Below are positions 6,531 to 15,463 of a DNA stretch of 39,138 nt, in pieces (within the stretch, counting starts at the first letter, position 1; the number at the start of each line of letters is the position of its first letter). The DNA is from DASQQQ01 sp036390995 (GTDB lineage Bacteria; Actinomycetota; UBA4738; HRBIN12). The position numbers and the translations under genes are program-made. Under the pieces are notes generated by a model. The model was not told the origin of the DNA. It saw only the letters and a program-made list of their open reading frames with translations, and made no database searches. The stretch covers positions 1-39,138 of the forward strand of contig DASWAT010000158.1 in assembly GCA_036390995.1 (NCBI GenBank). Reading direction: 5' to 3'.

Positions 6531-8110
6531 GCCAGCCGCCGCGGGTCGAGCTATACGACACCACCCTGCGGGACGGCGCGCAGCGCGCCGGGCTGTCGTT
6601 CTCGATCGAGGACCGCCTCCGGATCCTCCACAAGCTCGACGCGTTCGGTTTCCCGTACGTCGAGGGCGGGTGGCCCGGAGCGAACCCGCGCGACAGCGAG
6701 TTCTTCAAGCTCGCCACGAAGGAGACGCTCGAGCACGCCACGCTCACCGCGTTCGGGATGACCCGGAGGGCGGGAGAACGGCCCGAGGACAGCGGGGTGC
6801 TTCGCGAGCTGCTGGACGCCGGTACCGAGGTCATCTGCCTGGTGGGCAAGTCCTGGGACCTCCACGTGACCGATGCCCTGCGCACGGACCTCGACGAGGG
6901 TGTCGCGATGGTCCGTGATTCCATCGCGTTCCTGCGTCATGAGGGCCGGCGGGTGTTCTTCGACGCCGAGCACTTCTTCGACGGCTACCGCCGGAACCCG
7001 GCGTTCGCGATGGCGGTCCTGGCCGCGGCCGAGGATGCCGGTGCCGAGCGCCTCGTGCTGTGCGACACGAACGGCGGGACCCTCCCAGACGAGCTCGCGC
7101 GGATAGCGCGTGAGGTGAAGGAGCAGACGTCGGCCCTGCTCGGCGTGCACGCGCACAACGACGCGGGTTGCGCGGTGGCCAACTCGCTCGTCGCGGTCGA
7201 GGAGGGCATCCACCAGGTCCAGGGCACGGTCAACGGCTACGGGGAGCGGACCGGCAACGCCGACCTCGTGCCGATCGCCGCGAACCTCGCGCTGAAGATG
7301 GGGGCCGAGGCACTTCCCCGGGGGTCCATCGGCCGCCTCACCGAGCTCGCCCACTACGTGGCCGAGGTGGCGAACCTCACGCCGGACTCGCACCAGCCGT
7401 ACGCCGGCCGGTACGCCTTCACCCACAAGGCCGGCCTGCACACGAGCGGCGTGTCTCGGTTCGCCGAGGCCTACGAGCACGTGCCGCCGGACTCGGTGGG
7501 GAACCACCGCGGCGTGGTGGCCTCCGACCTGGGCGGGCGCTCCACGATCACGATGAAGGCCGCCGAGCTCGAGCTGGAGCTTCGCGAGGACGCGATCCCG
7601 GGCCTGCTCGAGGAGCTGAAGCGACGGGAGGCCCGCGGGTACACCTTCGAGGTGGCGGATGCCTCTCTCGAGCTCCTGGTCCGCCGGCACGACGGGTGGA
7701 AGCAGCCGTTCTTCCGGATCGAAAGCTACCGCGTGCACGTGGAGCAGCGGGGCGACGACGACGCTCTGGCGGAGGCCACGGTGAAGGTGTGGGCGAACGG
7801 CTCCCGCCATATCGAGAGCGCCGAGGGCAACGGTCCCGTCGGCGCGCTGGACAACGCGCTTCGCAAGGCGCTCCTGAACGAGTATCCGGAGCTGGAGCAC
7901 ATCACGCTGGAGGACTACCGGGTCCGCGTGCTGGACGAGAACATCGGCACGGGGTCCACGGTCCGGGTCCTCGTCGACTCGTCGAACGGGCAGCGCGAGT
8001 GGACCACCGTCGGCGTCTCGGACAACATCATCGAGGCCTCGTGGGAGGCGCTCACCGACGGCTACCTCTACGGGCTCCTGCATCCCCGCGTGGCCATGAA
8101 CGCCGGGTAG
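6527..8110 (+). CDS. cimA: (R)-Citramalate synthase
   Basis: A 527-aa homologue of LeuA of the long CimA type, which condenses acetyl-CoA and pyruvate to citramalate so that 2-oxobutyrate is made without threonine deaminase. The barrel begins at VELYDTTLRDGAQRAG (metal Asp about 11) and has GVHAHNDAGCAVANS (His about 208 and 210) and NGYGERTGNADL. The segment FTHKAGLHTSGV is also typical of this group. A C-terminal LeuA-type regulatory domain runs from about residue 385. GTG at 6527 overlaps the leuB stop (GTGA), with GGAGGGGG upstream. It is the last gene of the operon; its TAG overlaps the -10 box of the next gene. A role as a second isopropylmalate synthase is less likely because the overall pattern is CimA. 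Confidence 0.9.
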   Translation: MSQPPRVELYDTTLRDGAQRAGLSFSIEDRLRILHKLDAFGFPYVEGGWPGANPRDSEFFKLATKETLEHATLTAFGMTRRAGERPEDSGVLRELLDAGTEVICLVGKSWDLHVTDALRTDLDEGVAMVRDSIAFLRHEGRRVFFDAEHFFDGYRRNPAFAMAVLAAAEDAGAERLVLCDTNGGTLPDELARIAREVKEQTSALLGVHAHNDAGCAVANSLVAVEEGIHQVQGTVNGYGERTGNADLVPIAANLALKMGAEALPRGSIGRLTELAHYVAEVANLTPDSHQPYAGRYAFTHKAGLHTSGVSRFAEAYEHVPPDSVGNHRGVVASDLGGRSTITMKAAELELELREDAIPGLLEELKRREARGYTFEVADASLELLVRRHDGWKQPFFRIESYRVHVEQRGDDDALAEATVKVWANGSRHIESAEGNGPVGALDNALRKALLNEYPELEHITLEDYRVRVLDENIGTGSTVRVLVDSSNGQREWTTVGVSDNIIEASWEALTDGYLYGLLHPRVAMNAG

Positions 8111-8113
8111 CAT
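8108..8113 (+). promoter_or_regulatory. -10 box TAGCAT of a likely leaderless GNAT transcript
   Basis: TAGCAT lies 7 nt before GTG 8121, which has no ribosome site. That distance places the transcript start at or next to the start codon and supports this start. The first three bases are the cimA stop codon. Confidence 0.5.
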
Positions 8114-8120
8114 CTGCGCC

Positions 8121-8636
8121 GTGACCCTCCGGATCCGAGAAGCCGTGCCCGACGATGCCCGAGCGATCGCCGAGGTGCACGTGCGTTCGTGGCAACACGC
8201 CTACCGGGGCCAGCTTTCCGATGACTACCTTGACGGTCTGAGGGTCGAGGACCGGCTCGAGCAACATCGGCATGCGCTGGAGCGGCCGCCGCCCGAGTAT
8301 CGGATGTGGGTGGCGGAGGAACAGGGCCGCACGCTCGGATTCGCCTGCACCGGGCGGAGCGAGGACGCCGACGCCGACGATCGCACGGCCGAGTTCTATG
8401 CGATCTACCTCCATCCTGAACACGTCGGAACCGGCCTGGGGCGGAGCCTGTTCGAGTACGCACTCGCGGACCTGCGGGAGCGAGGGTTCCGGGTGGCCAC
8501 GCTGTGGGTGCTCCAGACGAACGAACGGGCCCGCCGCTTCTACGAGACGGCCGGGTGGTTCACGGACGGAAGGACCACGGCCGAGCGTGTGGACTGTGAG
8601 ATGCGGCCGACGATCCGCTACCGGATCGAGCTCTGA
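8121..8636 (+). CDS. GNAT-family N-acetyltransferase
   Basis: A 171-aa acetyl-CoA-dependent acetyltransferase. The GNAT fold is complete: N-terminal RIREAVPDDARAIAEVHVRSW, central strand AEFYAIYLHPEHVGTGLGRS holding the pyrophosphate-binding (Q/R)xxGxG-type loop (HVGTGLG), and the C-terminal TLWVLQTNERARRFYETAGW, a typical motif B. The substrate cannot be read from sequence; proteins of this shape acetylate small amines, antibiotics or protein N-termini. It follows cimA by 10 nt but appears to have its own leaderless promoter, so it need not be part of the ilv operon. It converges on the GGDEF-EAL gene with 17 nt between stops. Confidence 0.88.
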   Translation: MTLRIREAVPDDARAIAEVHVRSWQHAYRGQLSDDYLDGLRVEDRLEQHRHALERPPPEYRMWVAEEQGRTLGFACTGRSEDADADDRTAEFYAIYLHPEHVGTGLGRSLFEYALADLRERGFRVATLWVLQTNERARRFYETAGWFTDGRTTAERVDCEMRPTIRYRIEL

Positions 8637-8653
8637 GGACGCTGACGCCCGAC

Positions 8654-11600
8654 TCAGGAGGATAGCTCGGACTCGCGCTTCTCCAGCGCGCTGCGGGCGG
8701 TCAGCAGCTCGTCGACGCCGTTCATGGGCAACGGCTTCGCGAAGTAGAAGCCCTGCCCGAGATCGCACTCCAGCTCGAGCAACCGTTCGAGCTGGTCCGC
8801 CCGTTCGATGCCCTCGGCGACCGGCGACAGGTCGAGATCCTCGGCCAGCTTGATGATCGTCGCCGTGAGCGCCGACTTGCGCGCGTCGACGTTGAAGGCG
8901 TCCACGAACGACTTGTCGACCTTGAGGATGTCCACCGGGAACTGCTGGATGTAGTTGAGCGAGGAGTAGCCGATCCCGAAGTCGTCCACGGCGAGGCGGA
9001 CCCCCAGCTCCTTCAGCTCCGTGAGCCGCTGCAGGGACAGCTCGACGTTCTGCATCATCACGCTCTCCGTGATCTCCAGGACCAGGCTGCTCGCGTCCAA
9101 GCCGGTGGTCGCGAGGGTCTGTGCCACCTCGTCGACCACCTCGGGCCGCTGCAGCTGCCGCGCGGACAGGTTGACGGCCATGTCCAGGGCGGGATCCATG
9201 GGGAACCGCTGCTGGAGCCGGACCGCTTGCGCACATGCCTCTTCCATGACCCACCGTCCGAGCGGGACGATGAGCCCCGTTTCCTCGGCCAGGGGGATGA
9301 AGTCCAGCGGGGGGACCATGCCTCGGGTGGGATGCTCCCATCGGACCAGCGCTTCCAGCCCGGAGATGTTGCCGGTGCCGAGCTGGATGACCGGTTGGTA
9401 GTGCAGCACGAACTCGCCGTTGTCCACCGCCCGCTGGAGGTCGGCCTTCAGCTCGAGCCGTTTGAGTGCGTAGTCGTGCATGGTCGGTTCGAAGACCTGG
9501 TACCGGGCCTTCCCCGCCTCCTTCGCCATGTACATCGCAACGTCGGCGTCGCGGAGGATCTCCTCCGCGCTCTCCGGCCGGTCGGGCTGCCCGGGATCCG
9601 CGGAGGCGATGCCGATGCTGGCTCGGATGAAGACCTCCTTGCTACCCAGCTGGAACGGCGCTTCGAGCGCCTGCAGGATCCGGGACGCGGCGTCCGCTGC
9701 ACCAACGCCTTCGCCGCCGTCCTCTAGGAGGATCGCGAACTCGTCTCCTCCGAACCGGGCCGCCGTGTCCGCCGCGCGCAGCGAACGGTGGAGCCGATCG
9801 CCGACCTCCGCCAGGAGCCGGTCTCCCTGTTCGTGGCCGAGCGAGTCGTTGATGGTCTTGAAGTCGTCCAGGTCCATGAACAGCACGGCGATGGGGCGAT
9901 CGCCGCGTCGCTGCCGCTCCAGGGCGTGTTCCACGCGGTCCCGGAACAGCGCCCGGTTCGCGAGGTTCGTGACCGGGTCGTAGAAGGCCTGACGCTCGAG
10001 CTGCTCCTCGAAGGCCTTCCGCTCGCTGATGTCGCGGGTGTTCAGCACGATGCCTCGGACGTTCTCGTCGTGGAGCAGGTTCGTGGCGAGGGTCTCGACG
10101 TGCAGCCAGAAGTCATCTCGGTGGCGGATCCTGAACTCGATCATCCCCGGACGGGCGAGGCCATCGTGTGCACCCGCCGTGAGGTAGGAGAGGATCTGTG
10201 GCCGGTCCTCAGGGTGGATGAACGACGTGAGCTTCGATCCCTCGACGGCGGATGCGGCGTACCCGAACACGCGCTCGGCCGACGGGCTGACGAAGCGGAC
10301 CGTCGAATCGGCGGTTACGACCATGATGACGTCCGACGAGTTCTGGACCAGCGAGGAGAATCGCGCCTCGCTCTTGCGGCGAAGGAGATCTTCGGTCAGT
10401 GTGGCGCTCTCCAGGGCGAGCGCGACCTGCGAGGAGAGGGCCTCGATGCCGTGGCGCGTCGACCGCGGTAGCGGTGTCGGCGTCGCGACAACGAGCAACG
10501 CGGCGACCTCCTCCTTGAGGAACAGGGGGGCGGCGAACAGCTCGCCGTCCTCGGGCAGGGAAAGGGCGCCTGCGAGCCCGTCGGTTGCCCCCGGCGTCCG
10601 CGCAGGCCGGTGCGCTCGCAGGAGGTCCCAGAGCCAGGACGGGAGCGCGTCCGAGGGGAGATCGTTCCCCTCCGGCGAGGGATCGACGCCAGAGGACGCC
10701 ACGACCCTGAAGCCGGGTGGTTCCTCCACGGACACCAGGAGCTGGATGGCCGCCACATCCCCGGTGAGCGATCGCGCCGCGTTGAGGGCTGCGGCGTAGA
10801 TGCCCTCACGATTCGTGGCCGTGGCGAGCGCGGCGCCCGCCTCGCGTAGGGCCTTCTCGCGCGCCGCCGACCGCTCCTGCTTGTGGACCAGGCCGCCCAT
10901 CCTCGCCACCACGAGCAGGAACACCGCGGCCGACGCGGCCATCAGCACCGGTTCGTCGCTCGGCTTGTGAAGCACCAGCTGGACCACGCGAACCGCCTGG
11001 GCGGTCAGGGCTGCTGCAGCCAGCAGCCACAGCCTCCACGCGGTGAGCCGGGTCTCCTGATCGGGCTCGCGCTCGGTGATCGTTCGCATGGAGCCGTGCA
11101 GCGCCGCCGCTCCCCACAGGATGTAGAAGAGCGCCCAGCCTGCCTCCAGCGCGCCCGACGACCTGTACGGGATGCCCTGCACCGAGATGTAGCCGTAGAT
11201 GAAGTCCGTGTAGAACAGGGCGAACGTCGCACCCGCCATCAGGAAGAAGGAGAGCGCTCGTCTGCCCGTTCCCACCGCGAGCCGGACCACCAGGGTCAGG
11301 AGCACCAGGTCCAGGAGCGGGTAGGCCATGCTCACGACCTTCTGGATGACCGTGGAATCCGGATCGTGTGCGACGGGCGACATCAGGAACGCCCATGAGA
11401 TCGCGCCGATCCCGAGCGCGACGATCAGGGAGTCCAGCAGGCTGGCCCGGTCCTTCCCGGGCGTCCGGCGGCGGATGACCAGCAGGATGCCCATGATCAG
11501 GCACGGGTAGACGGCCAGGGTCGCCACGTCGCGGGCAGACGGGAACGGCATCGCGGCTCCGGCCCGGTGGTAGTTGTACGCGATGACGTCCCCGGCCACG

Positions 11601-11803
11601 AAGAACGTCTGGGCCACCGCGAACAGGTACCAGGGCTCCGGTGCCTGGGGCTTCCACATCCGCACCGCAACGAGGATCGCGACGGGCGAGGACAAGACGA
11701 TGATGTTGTAGACGGGGCCGATCTTCAGTGCGGGCACCGCTTCCCAGACGAGGAGGGACGCGATGCCGCCCAGGAGGTAGAGCAGCCACGCACGGCGCTT
11801 CAT
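8654..11803 (-). CDS. Membrane GAF-PAS-GGDEF-EAL cyclic-di-GMP enzyme
   Basis: A 1049-aa predicted inner-membrane protein. About nine hydrophobic segments fill residues 5-305, then a GAF-like domain (about 315-475), a PAS domain (about 480-600), GGDEF (about 600-770) and EAL (about 785-1035). The diguanylate cyclase site is intact (RFGGDEF, 685-689), with an RAAD product-inhibition site five residues before it. The phosphodiesterase site also looks intact: EAL (817-819), NLSARQ, ITESVM, VDDFGIGYSS, LKVDKSF and AEGIE. Both activities are therefore possible, with the membrane, GAF and PAS parts as sensors. The ATG at 11803 has AGGAA just upstream. No other c-di-GMP gene is in the window, so the output is unknown. 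Confidence 0.93.
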   Translation of the reverse strand: MKRRAWLLYLLGGIASLLVWEAVPALKIGPVYNIIVLSSPVAILVAVRMWKPQAPEPWYLFAVAQTFFVAGDVIAYNYHRAGAAMPFPSARDVATLAVYPCLIMGILLVIRRRTPGKDRASLLDSLIVALGIGAISWAFLMSPVAHDPDSTVIQKVVSMAYPLLDLVLLTLVVRLAVGTGRRALSFFLMAGATFALFYTDFIYGYISVQGIPYRSSGALEAGWALFYILWGAAALHGSMRTITEREPDQETRLTAWRLWLLAAAALTAQAVRVVQLVLHKPSDEPVLMAASAAVFLLVVARMGGLVHKQERSAAREKALREAGAALATATNREGIYAAALNAARSLTGDVAAIQLLVSVEEPPGFRVVASSGVDPSPEGNDLPSDALPSWLWDLLRAHRPARTPGATDGLAGALSLPEDGELFAAPLFLKEEVAALLVVATPTPLPRSTRHGIEALSSQVALALESATLTEDLLRRKSEARFSSLVQNSSDVIMVVTADSTVRFVSPSAERVFGYAASAVEGSKLTSFIHPEDRPQILSYLTAGAHDGLARPGMIEFRIRHRDDFWLHVETLATNLLHDENVRGIVLNTRDISERKAFEEQLERQAFYDPVTNLANRALFRDRVEHALERQRRGDRPIAVLFMDLDDFKTINDSLGHEQGDRLLAEVGDRLHRSLRAADTAARFGGDEFAILLEDGGEGVGAADAASRILQALEAPFQLGSKEVFIRASIGIASADPGQPDRPESAEEILRDADVAMYMAKEAGKARYQVFEPTMHDYALKRLELKADLQRAVDNGEFVLHYQPVIQLGTGNISGLEALVRWEHPTRGMVPPLDFIPLAEETGLIVPLGRWVMEEACAQAVRLQQRFPMDPALDMAVNLSARQLQRPEVVDEVAQTLATTGLDASSLVLEITESVMMQNVELSLQRLTELKELGVRLAVDDFGIGYSSLNYIQQFPVDILKVDKSFVDAFNVDARKSALTATIIKLAEDLDLSPVAEGIERADQLERLLELECDLGQGFYFAKPLPMNGVDELLTARSALEKRESELSS

Positions 11804-11920
11804 GATTCCTGGTATCGGGTGAACCGGCTACGGACCTTAGGTCGACCGGGCTACCCCGATCGGGCCATGTTGACGCGCGAGGCCTGCGGTTTCGTGCGTG
11901 GGCGCGGAGAGGAGGGAGAC

Positions 11921-12661
11921 GTGCGGGCGCTCGTCGGCACGAGCGGGTGGCAGTACGAGGACTGGCGGGGCGTGCTCTACCCGGTGGAGCTGCCGAAGCG
12001 GCGCTGGCTCTCCACGTACGCGGAGCGGTTCCCCACCGTCGAGGTCAACAACACGTTCTACCGGCTGCCCGAGGCTTCCACGTTCGCCCGCTGGGCCCGG
12101 GAGACCCCCGAGGGCTTCGTCTGGACCGTGAAGGCGAGCCGGTTCATCACGCACGTCCGCCGGTTGCGCGACTGCGCGGAGCCCGTGGAGCTGCTCCGGT
12201 CGAGAGCCGCCGAGCTCGGGCCGCGTCTGGGCCCGGTGCTGTTCCAGCTTCCTCCGAGCCTGCCAGCCGATCCCGCGCTCCTCCGGGCCTTCCTCGACGT
12301 CCTGCCGCAGACAATGCGCGCGGCCTTCGAGTTCCGCCACCGGTCGTGGTTCCGCGACGACGTGTACGCGCTACTCGAAGGGGCGGGAGCGGCCGTCGTG
12401 CTGGCGGACCGGCCCTTCGCGAGGGCCCCGGACGTGGTGACCGGTGGGTGGGCGTACCTCCGCTTCCACCAGGGCCGGCCCGACGCCCCCGGGTACCCGC
12501 GCCGGAAGCTGCGCCGCTGGGCGGAGCGGATCGCCGCGCTGGAGGCCCGGGAGGTCTTCGTCTACTTCAACAACGACACCGGCGGAGCCGCGATCCGCGA
12601 CGCGCTCACGTTGACGGAACTGTTGGCAGCCACGGCGGGCGTGCGCCCTCGAAGGCGGTGA
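11921..12661 (+). CDS. DUF72 family protein
   Basis: A 246-aa protein of the DUF72 family, a TIM-barrel fold of unknown biochemical role. Family traits are visible: VGTSGWQYEDWRGVLYP at the start, FPTVEVNNTFYRLP, FVWTVKASRFITH, the FEFRHRSW strand, and YVYFNNDTGG-like VFVYFNNDTGG near the C-terminus. GTG 11921 is chosen for its strong GAGGAGGGAG ribosome site; an in-frame ATG at 11867 would add 18 unconserved residues. The 3' end overlaps the oppositely oriented leuD by 56 nt. The region between this gene and the GGDEF-EAL gene (11804-11920) should hold divergent promoters, but no convincing -35/-10 pair stands out. Confidence 0.92.
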   Translation: MRALVGTSGWQYEDWRGVLYPVELPKRRWLSTYAERFPTVEVNNTFYRLPEASTFARWARETPEGFVWTVKASRFITHVRRLRDCAEPVELLRSRAAELGPRLGPVLFQLPPSLPADPALLRAFLDVLPQTMRAAFEFRHRSWFRDDVYALLEGAGAAVVLADRPFARAPDVVTGGWAYLRFHQGRPDAPGYPRRKLRRWAERIAALEAREVFVYFNNDTGGAAIRDALTLTELLAATAGVRPRRR

Positions 12662-13199
12662 TCGCGGCCTCGTGGTGCAGGGTGAGGCCGATGTCGTCGA
12701 GGCCTTCGAGCAGCCGTCCCCGGGTGAAGTCGTCGATCTCGAACGCCTCGCCGACGTCCGGGCCCGTGACCCGACGTGCTTCCAGGTCCACCGTGAGCCG
12801 GGCGGCGGGATCGCGCGCGACGGCGTCCATGAGGGCTCGGACGGCCGCCGCCGGGAGCTGCACGGGGAGGAGCCCGACCTTCGTGCAGTTGTTCCGGAAG
12901 ATGTCGGCGAACGACGGGGCCACGATCGCACGGAAGCCCGCGTCCTCCAGAGCCCACACGGCGTGCTCGCGGCTGGAGCCGCTGCCGAAGTTGGGACCGG
13001 CGAGCAGGATCGTCGCGCCCGCGTGCTCGGGGCGATCGAGTACGAAGTCCGGATCCTTGCGCCACTCGGCGAACAGGAAGGGTCCGAATCCGGTCCGCTC
13101 GACCCGTTTCAGGTACTCGGCCGGGATGATCTGATCGGTGTCGACGTCGGCACGGTCCAACGGGACCGCGGTGCCGGTGTGGACGCGGAACGGCTGCAT
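12606..13199 (-). CDS. leuD: 3-Isopropylmalate dehydratase, small subunit
   Basis: A 197-aa subunit that with LeuC isomerises 2- to 3-isopropylmalate; the same complex usually handles citramalate when CimA is present. Family signatures are DVDTDQIIPAEYLKRVERTG near the N-terminus and the substrate-loop GPNFGSGSSREHAVWAL, with DIFRNNCTKVGLLPV further on. The ATG at 13199 follows the leuC stop by 5 nt, so the two are one operon. The C-terminal 15 or so residues lie in the 56-bp overlap with the convergent DUF72 gene. Confidence 0.95.
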   Translation of the reverse strand: MQPFRVHTGTAVPLDRADVDTDQIIPAEYLKRVERTGFGPFLFAEWRKDPDFVLDRPEHAGATILLAGPNFGSGSSREHAVWALEDAGFRAIVAPSFADIFRNNCTKVGLLPVQLPAAAVRALMDAVARDPAARLTVDLEARRVTGPDVGEAFEIDDFTRGRLLEGLDDIGLTLHHEAAITAFEGARPPWLPTVPST

Positions 13200-13204
13200 G
13201 ACCC

Positions 13205-14602
13205 TCAGGCTCCCGTCGCCGACTGGAGGTCGACGCCCAGGTCGTTCGGGGTGCAGAAGTGACCGGCGATCGCGGTGGCCGCGGCGACGGCGGGCGAGAC
13301 CAGATGGGTGCGGCCGCCGGCCCCTTGTCGCCCCTCGAAGTTGCGGTTCGAGGTGGAGGCGCTGCGCTCGCCGGGGGCGAGCCTGTCGGCGTTCATCGCC
13401 AGGCACATCGAGCATCCTGCGTCGCGCCACTCGAAGCCAGAGGCCTGGAAGATCCGGTGCAGGCCCTCCTTCTCGGCCTGGGCCTTCACCAGCATCGAAC
13501 CCGGCACCACGAGCGCGCGCATCCCCTCGTGCACGCGCCGTCCCCGGATCACGCTCGCCGCGATGCGCAGGTCCTCGATCCGGCTGTTCGTGCAGGAGCC
13601 GATGAAGACCGTGTCGGGGCGGATCTCGCGGATCGGCGTCCCAGGCGTGAGAGCCATGTAGGCGAGGGCTCGCGTCATCGACTCGTCGGTCGGCTCCGGC
13701 ACGACGGCGTCGATCGGCACGGTCTGGCCCGGGTTCGTCCCCCAGCTCACGAACGGCGTCAGCGCGGTCGCGTCGATCGTCACCTCGCGGTCGAACGTGG
13801 CATCCAGGTCCGTGGCGAGTGAGCGCCACCGGTCGAGGGCCTGCTCCCACGTCTGGCCCGTCGGGACGTGGGGCCGGCCCTCGAGGTAGGCGAACGTCGT
13901 ATCGTCGGGGGCAACGAGTCCCGCGCGGGCGCCGGCCTCGATCGACATGTTGCAGACGGTCATCCGGCCCTCCATCGACAGCGAGCGGATCGCCGAACCC
14001 CGATACTCGAGGATGTGCCCGGCGCCGCCGTTCGTGCCGATCCGAGCGATGATGCCGAGGATCACGTCCTTGGCCGCGACCCCCGGCGGCAGGTCTCCTT
14101 CCACGGTGATCGCCATGGACGCCGGCCGGCGCTGGGGGAGGGTCTGCGTGGCCAGCACGTGCTCCACCTCGCTCGTGCCGATGCCGAACGCGAGCGCTCC
14201 GAACGCCCCGTGGGTGGAGGTGTGCGAGTCGCCGCAGACGATCACGAGACCGGGCTGGGTGAGGCCCATCTGCGGCCCGATGACGTGGACGATGCCCTGC
14301 CCGATGTGCCCGGTGGGGAACAGCGTGATCCCGAACTCCTCGCAGTTGCGGCGCAGGGCGTCCATCTGCTGCACGGAGATCGGGTCCTCGGGTCCGGGCG
14401 CGGTCGGCACGTTGTGATCCATCGTCGCGACCGTGAGATCGGGCCGACGGACCCCGCGCCGGGCCATCCGGAGACCGTCGAACGCCTGCGGGCTCGTCAC
14501 CTCGTGGACCAGATGCAGATCCACGTACAGCAGGTCCGGCTCGCCCTCGGCGCGCCGAACCAGATGCTCGTCCCAGATCTTCTCCGGAAGCGTCCTTCCC
14601 AT
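13205..14602 (-). CDS. leuC: 3-Isopropylmalate dehydratase, large subunit
   Basis: A 465-aa aconitase-family subunit carrying the 4Fe-4S cluster. The three cluster cysteines are present: Cys337 (GSCTNSR), Cys397 and Cys400 (DAGCSMCLAMN). VCGDSHTSTHGAFG and the family start GRTLPEKIWDEH are also clear. The ATG at 14602 is chosen because it begins the conserved N-terminus and has GGGGA upstream; the frame stays open 22 codons further into the promoter region. The gene is divergent from the IclR-type regulator at 14699, and a palindrome (14662-14678) sits between them, so leuCD is likely controlled by that regulator rather than by the ilv attenuator. Confidence 0.96.
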   Translation of the reverse strand: MGRTLPEKIWDEHLVRRAEGEPDLLYVDLHLVHEVTSPQAFDGLRMARRGVRRPDLTVATMDHNVPTAPGPEDPISVQQMDALRRNCEEFGITLFPTGHIGQGIVHVIGPQMGLTQPGLVIVCGDSHTSTHGAFGALAFGIGTSEVEHVLATQTLPQRRPASMAITVEGDLPPGVAAKDVILGIIARIGTNGGAGHILEYRGSAIRSLSMEGRMTVCNMSIEAGARAGLVAPDDTTFAYLEGRPHVPTGQTWEQALDRWRSLATDLDATFDREVTIDATALTPFVSWGTNPGQTVPIDAVVPEPTDESMTRALAYMALTPGTPIREIRPDTVFIGSCTNSRIEDLRIAASVIRGRRVHEGMRALVVPGSMLVKAQAEKEGLHRIFQASGFEWRDAGCSMCLAMNADRLAPGERSASTSNRNFEGRQGAGGRTHLVSPAVAAATAIAGHFCTPNDLGVDLQSATGA

Positions 14603-14661
14603 CGCCGATCCCCCGTCGCTTTCCGCGGGCCCGCTGATCCGGACCGGTGGCGCCCGTCCTT

Positions 14662-14678
14662 GTTCCAAATAATGGAAC
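14662..14678. promoter_or_regulatory. Palindromic operator between leuC and ndgR
   Basis: GTTCC (14662-14666) and GGAAC (14674-14678) form a perfect inverted repeat around AAATAAT, and a further GGAAC half-site lies at 14694-14698. TTCC-N7-GGAA with an AT-rich centre suits an IclR-family dimer. The AT-rich patch overlaps candidate promoter elements in both directions (for ndgR, TTGTTC 14660-14665 and TATCAA 14683-14688 with a 17-bp spacer). Confidence 0.68.
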
Positions 14679-14698
14679 TTGGTATCAATATGTGGAAC

Positions 14699-15463
14699 AT
14701 GAATGTATCACGGACGCCATCGAAGCGAGGGGTCGGCGTGCTCGACCGGAGCCTTGCCATCCTCGATGCGGTGGAGTCGGGGCACCGGAGCTTCACCGCC
14801 ATCGTGGAGGCCACCGGCCTTTCCCGCCCGACCGCGCACCGATTGATCAAGGCCCTGGAGGATCACGGCCTGCTCGCCTTCGTGGGCGGCCGGGGCTACG
14901 GGCTCGGGCCGCGGCTGCTCCGCCTGGCCGCCACCGCGATGCGGGAGCTCCCCCTCCGGGACCTGGCCCATCCCGCCCTGGAGCGGCTGGCGATGACCAC
15001 CAGCGAGAGCGCGCAGCTGTTCGTCCGGAGCGGCAACGAGCGGATCTGCGTGGACGCCGTGGAGGCCGCCAGCGAACTCCGGACCATCGTGCCGGTGGGC
15101 GCGGGTCTTCCGTTGACCGCCGGCTCCGCGGGCAAGGTCTTCCTGGCATGGGCATCCGACGTGGATCGCAAGCGGCTCCTCCGCCGGGTTCCGCGGTTCA
15201 CGACGGACACGCCATCGGCGGAGCGCCTCCTCGAGGAGGTCGCGACCGTCCGCCTTCGGGGGTGGGCCATGAGCAGCGGCGAGCGGGAGCCCGGCGTCGC
15301 CTCCGTGAGCGCGCCCGTGTTCGGGCCGCACGGTGGGCTCGCCGCCGTCGTGTCGGTGTCCGGTCCACACACCCGGGTAGGAAGGTTCCGCGCCCGCAGG
15401 TACGCGCCCGCGGTGCTTGCCGCGGCCGGGGAGATCCAGCGCTCCCTGGGTTACGCCTCCTGA
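14699..15463 (+). CDS. ndgR: IclR-family regulator of leucine synthesis (NdgR/LtbR type)
   Basis: A 254-aa DNA-binding regulator. The winged HTH spans about residues 12-75 (GVGVLDRSLAILDAVESG, then GLSRPTAHRLIKAL) and the IclR effector domain follows, with ESAQLFVRSGNERICVDA and the family-specific GEREPGVASVSAPV. These stretches match actinobacterial NdgR/LtbR proteins, known to control leuCD, usually from the divergent position seen here. Starts at ATG 14672, 14690 and 14699 are all in frame; 14699 is preferred because TATCAA (14683-14688) lies 10 nt upstream as a -10 box and the two longer forms would start inside the promoter. The gene overlaps the convergent histidine kinase stop by 13 nt. 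Which amino acid or metabolite is the effector cannot be read. Confidence 0.87.
   Translation: MNVSRTPSKRGVGVLDRSLAILDAVESGHRSFTAIVEATGLSRPTAHRLIKALEDHGLLAFVGGRGYGLGPRLLRLAATAMRELPLRDLAHPALERLAMTTSESAQLFVRSGNERICVDAVEAASELRTIVPVGAGLPLTAGSAGKVFLAWASDVDRKRLLRRVPRFTTDTPSAERLLEEVATVRLRGWAMSSGEREPGVASVSAPVFGPHGGLAAVVSVSGPHTRVGRFRARRYAPAVLAAAGEIQRSLGYAS

Noticed and set aside
328..8113. Long open frames on the minus strand opposite ilvB, leuA, leuB and cimA
   Set aside because: They mirror the GC-biased third positions of real genes, show no family motifs, and have low-complexity His/Arg/Gly/Asp-rich translations.
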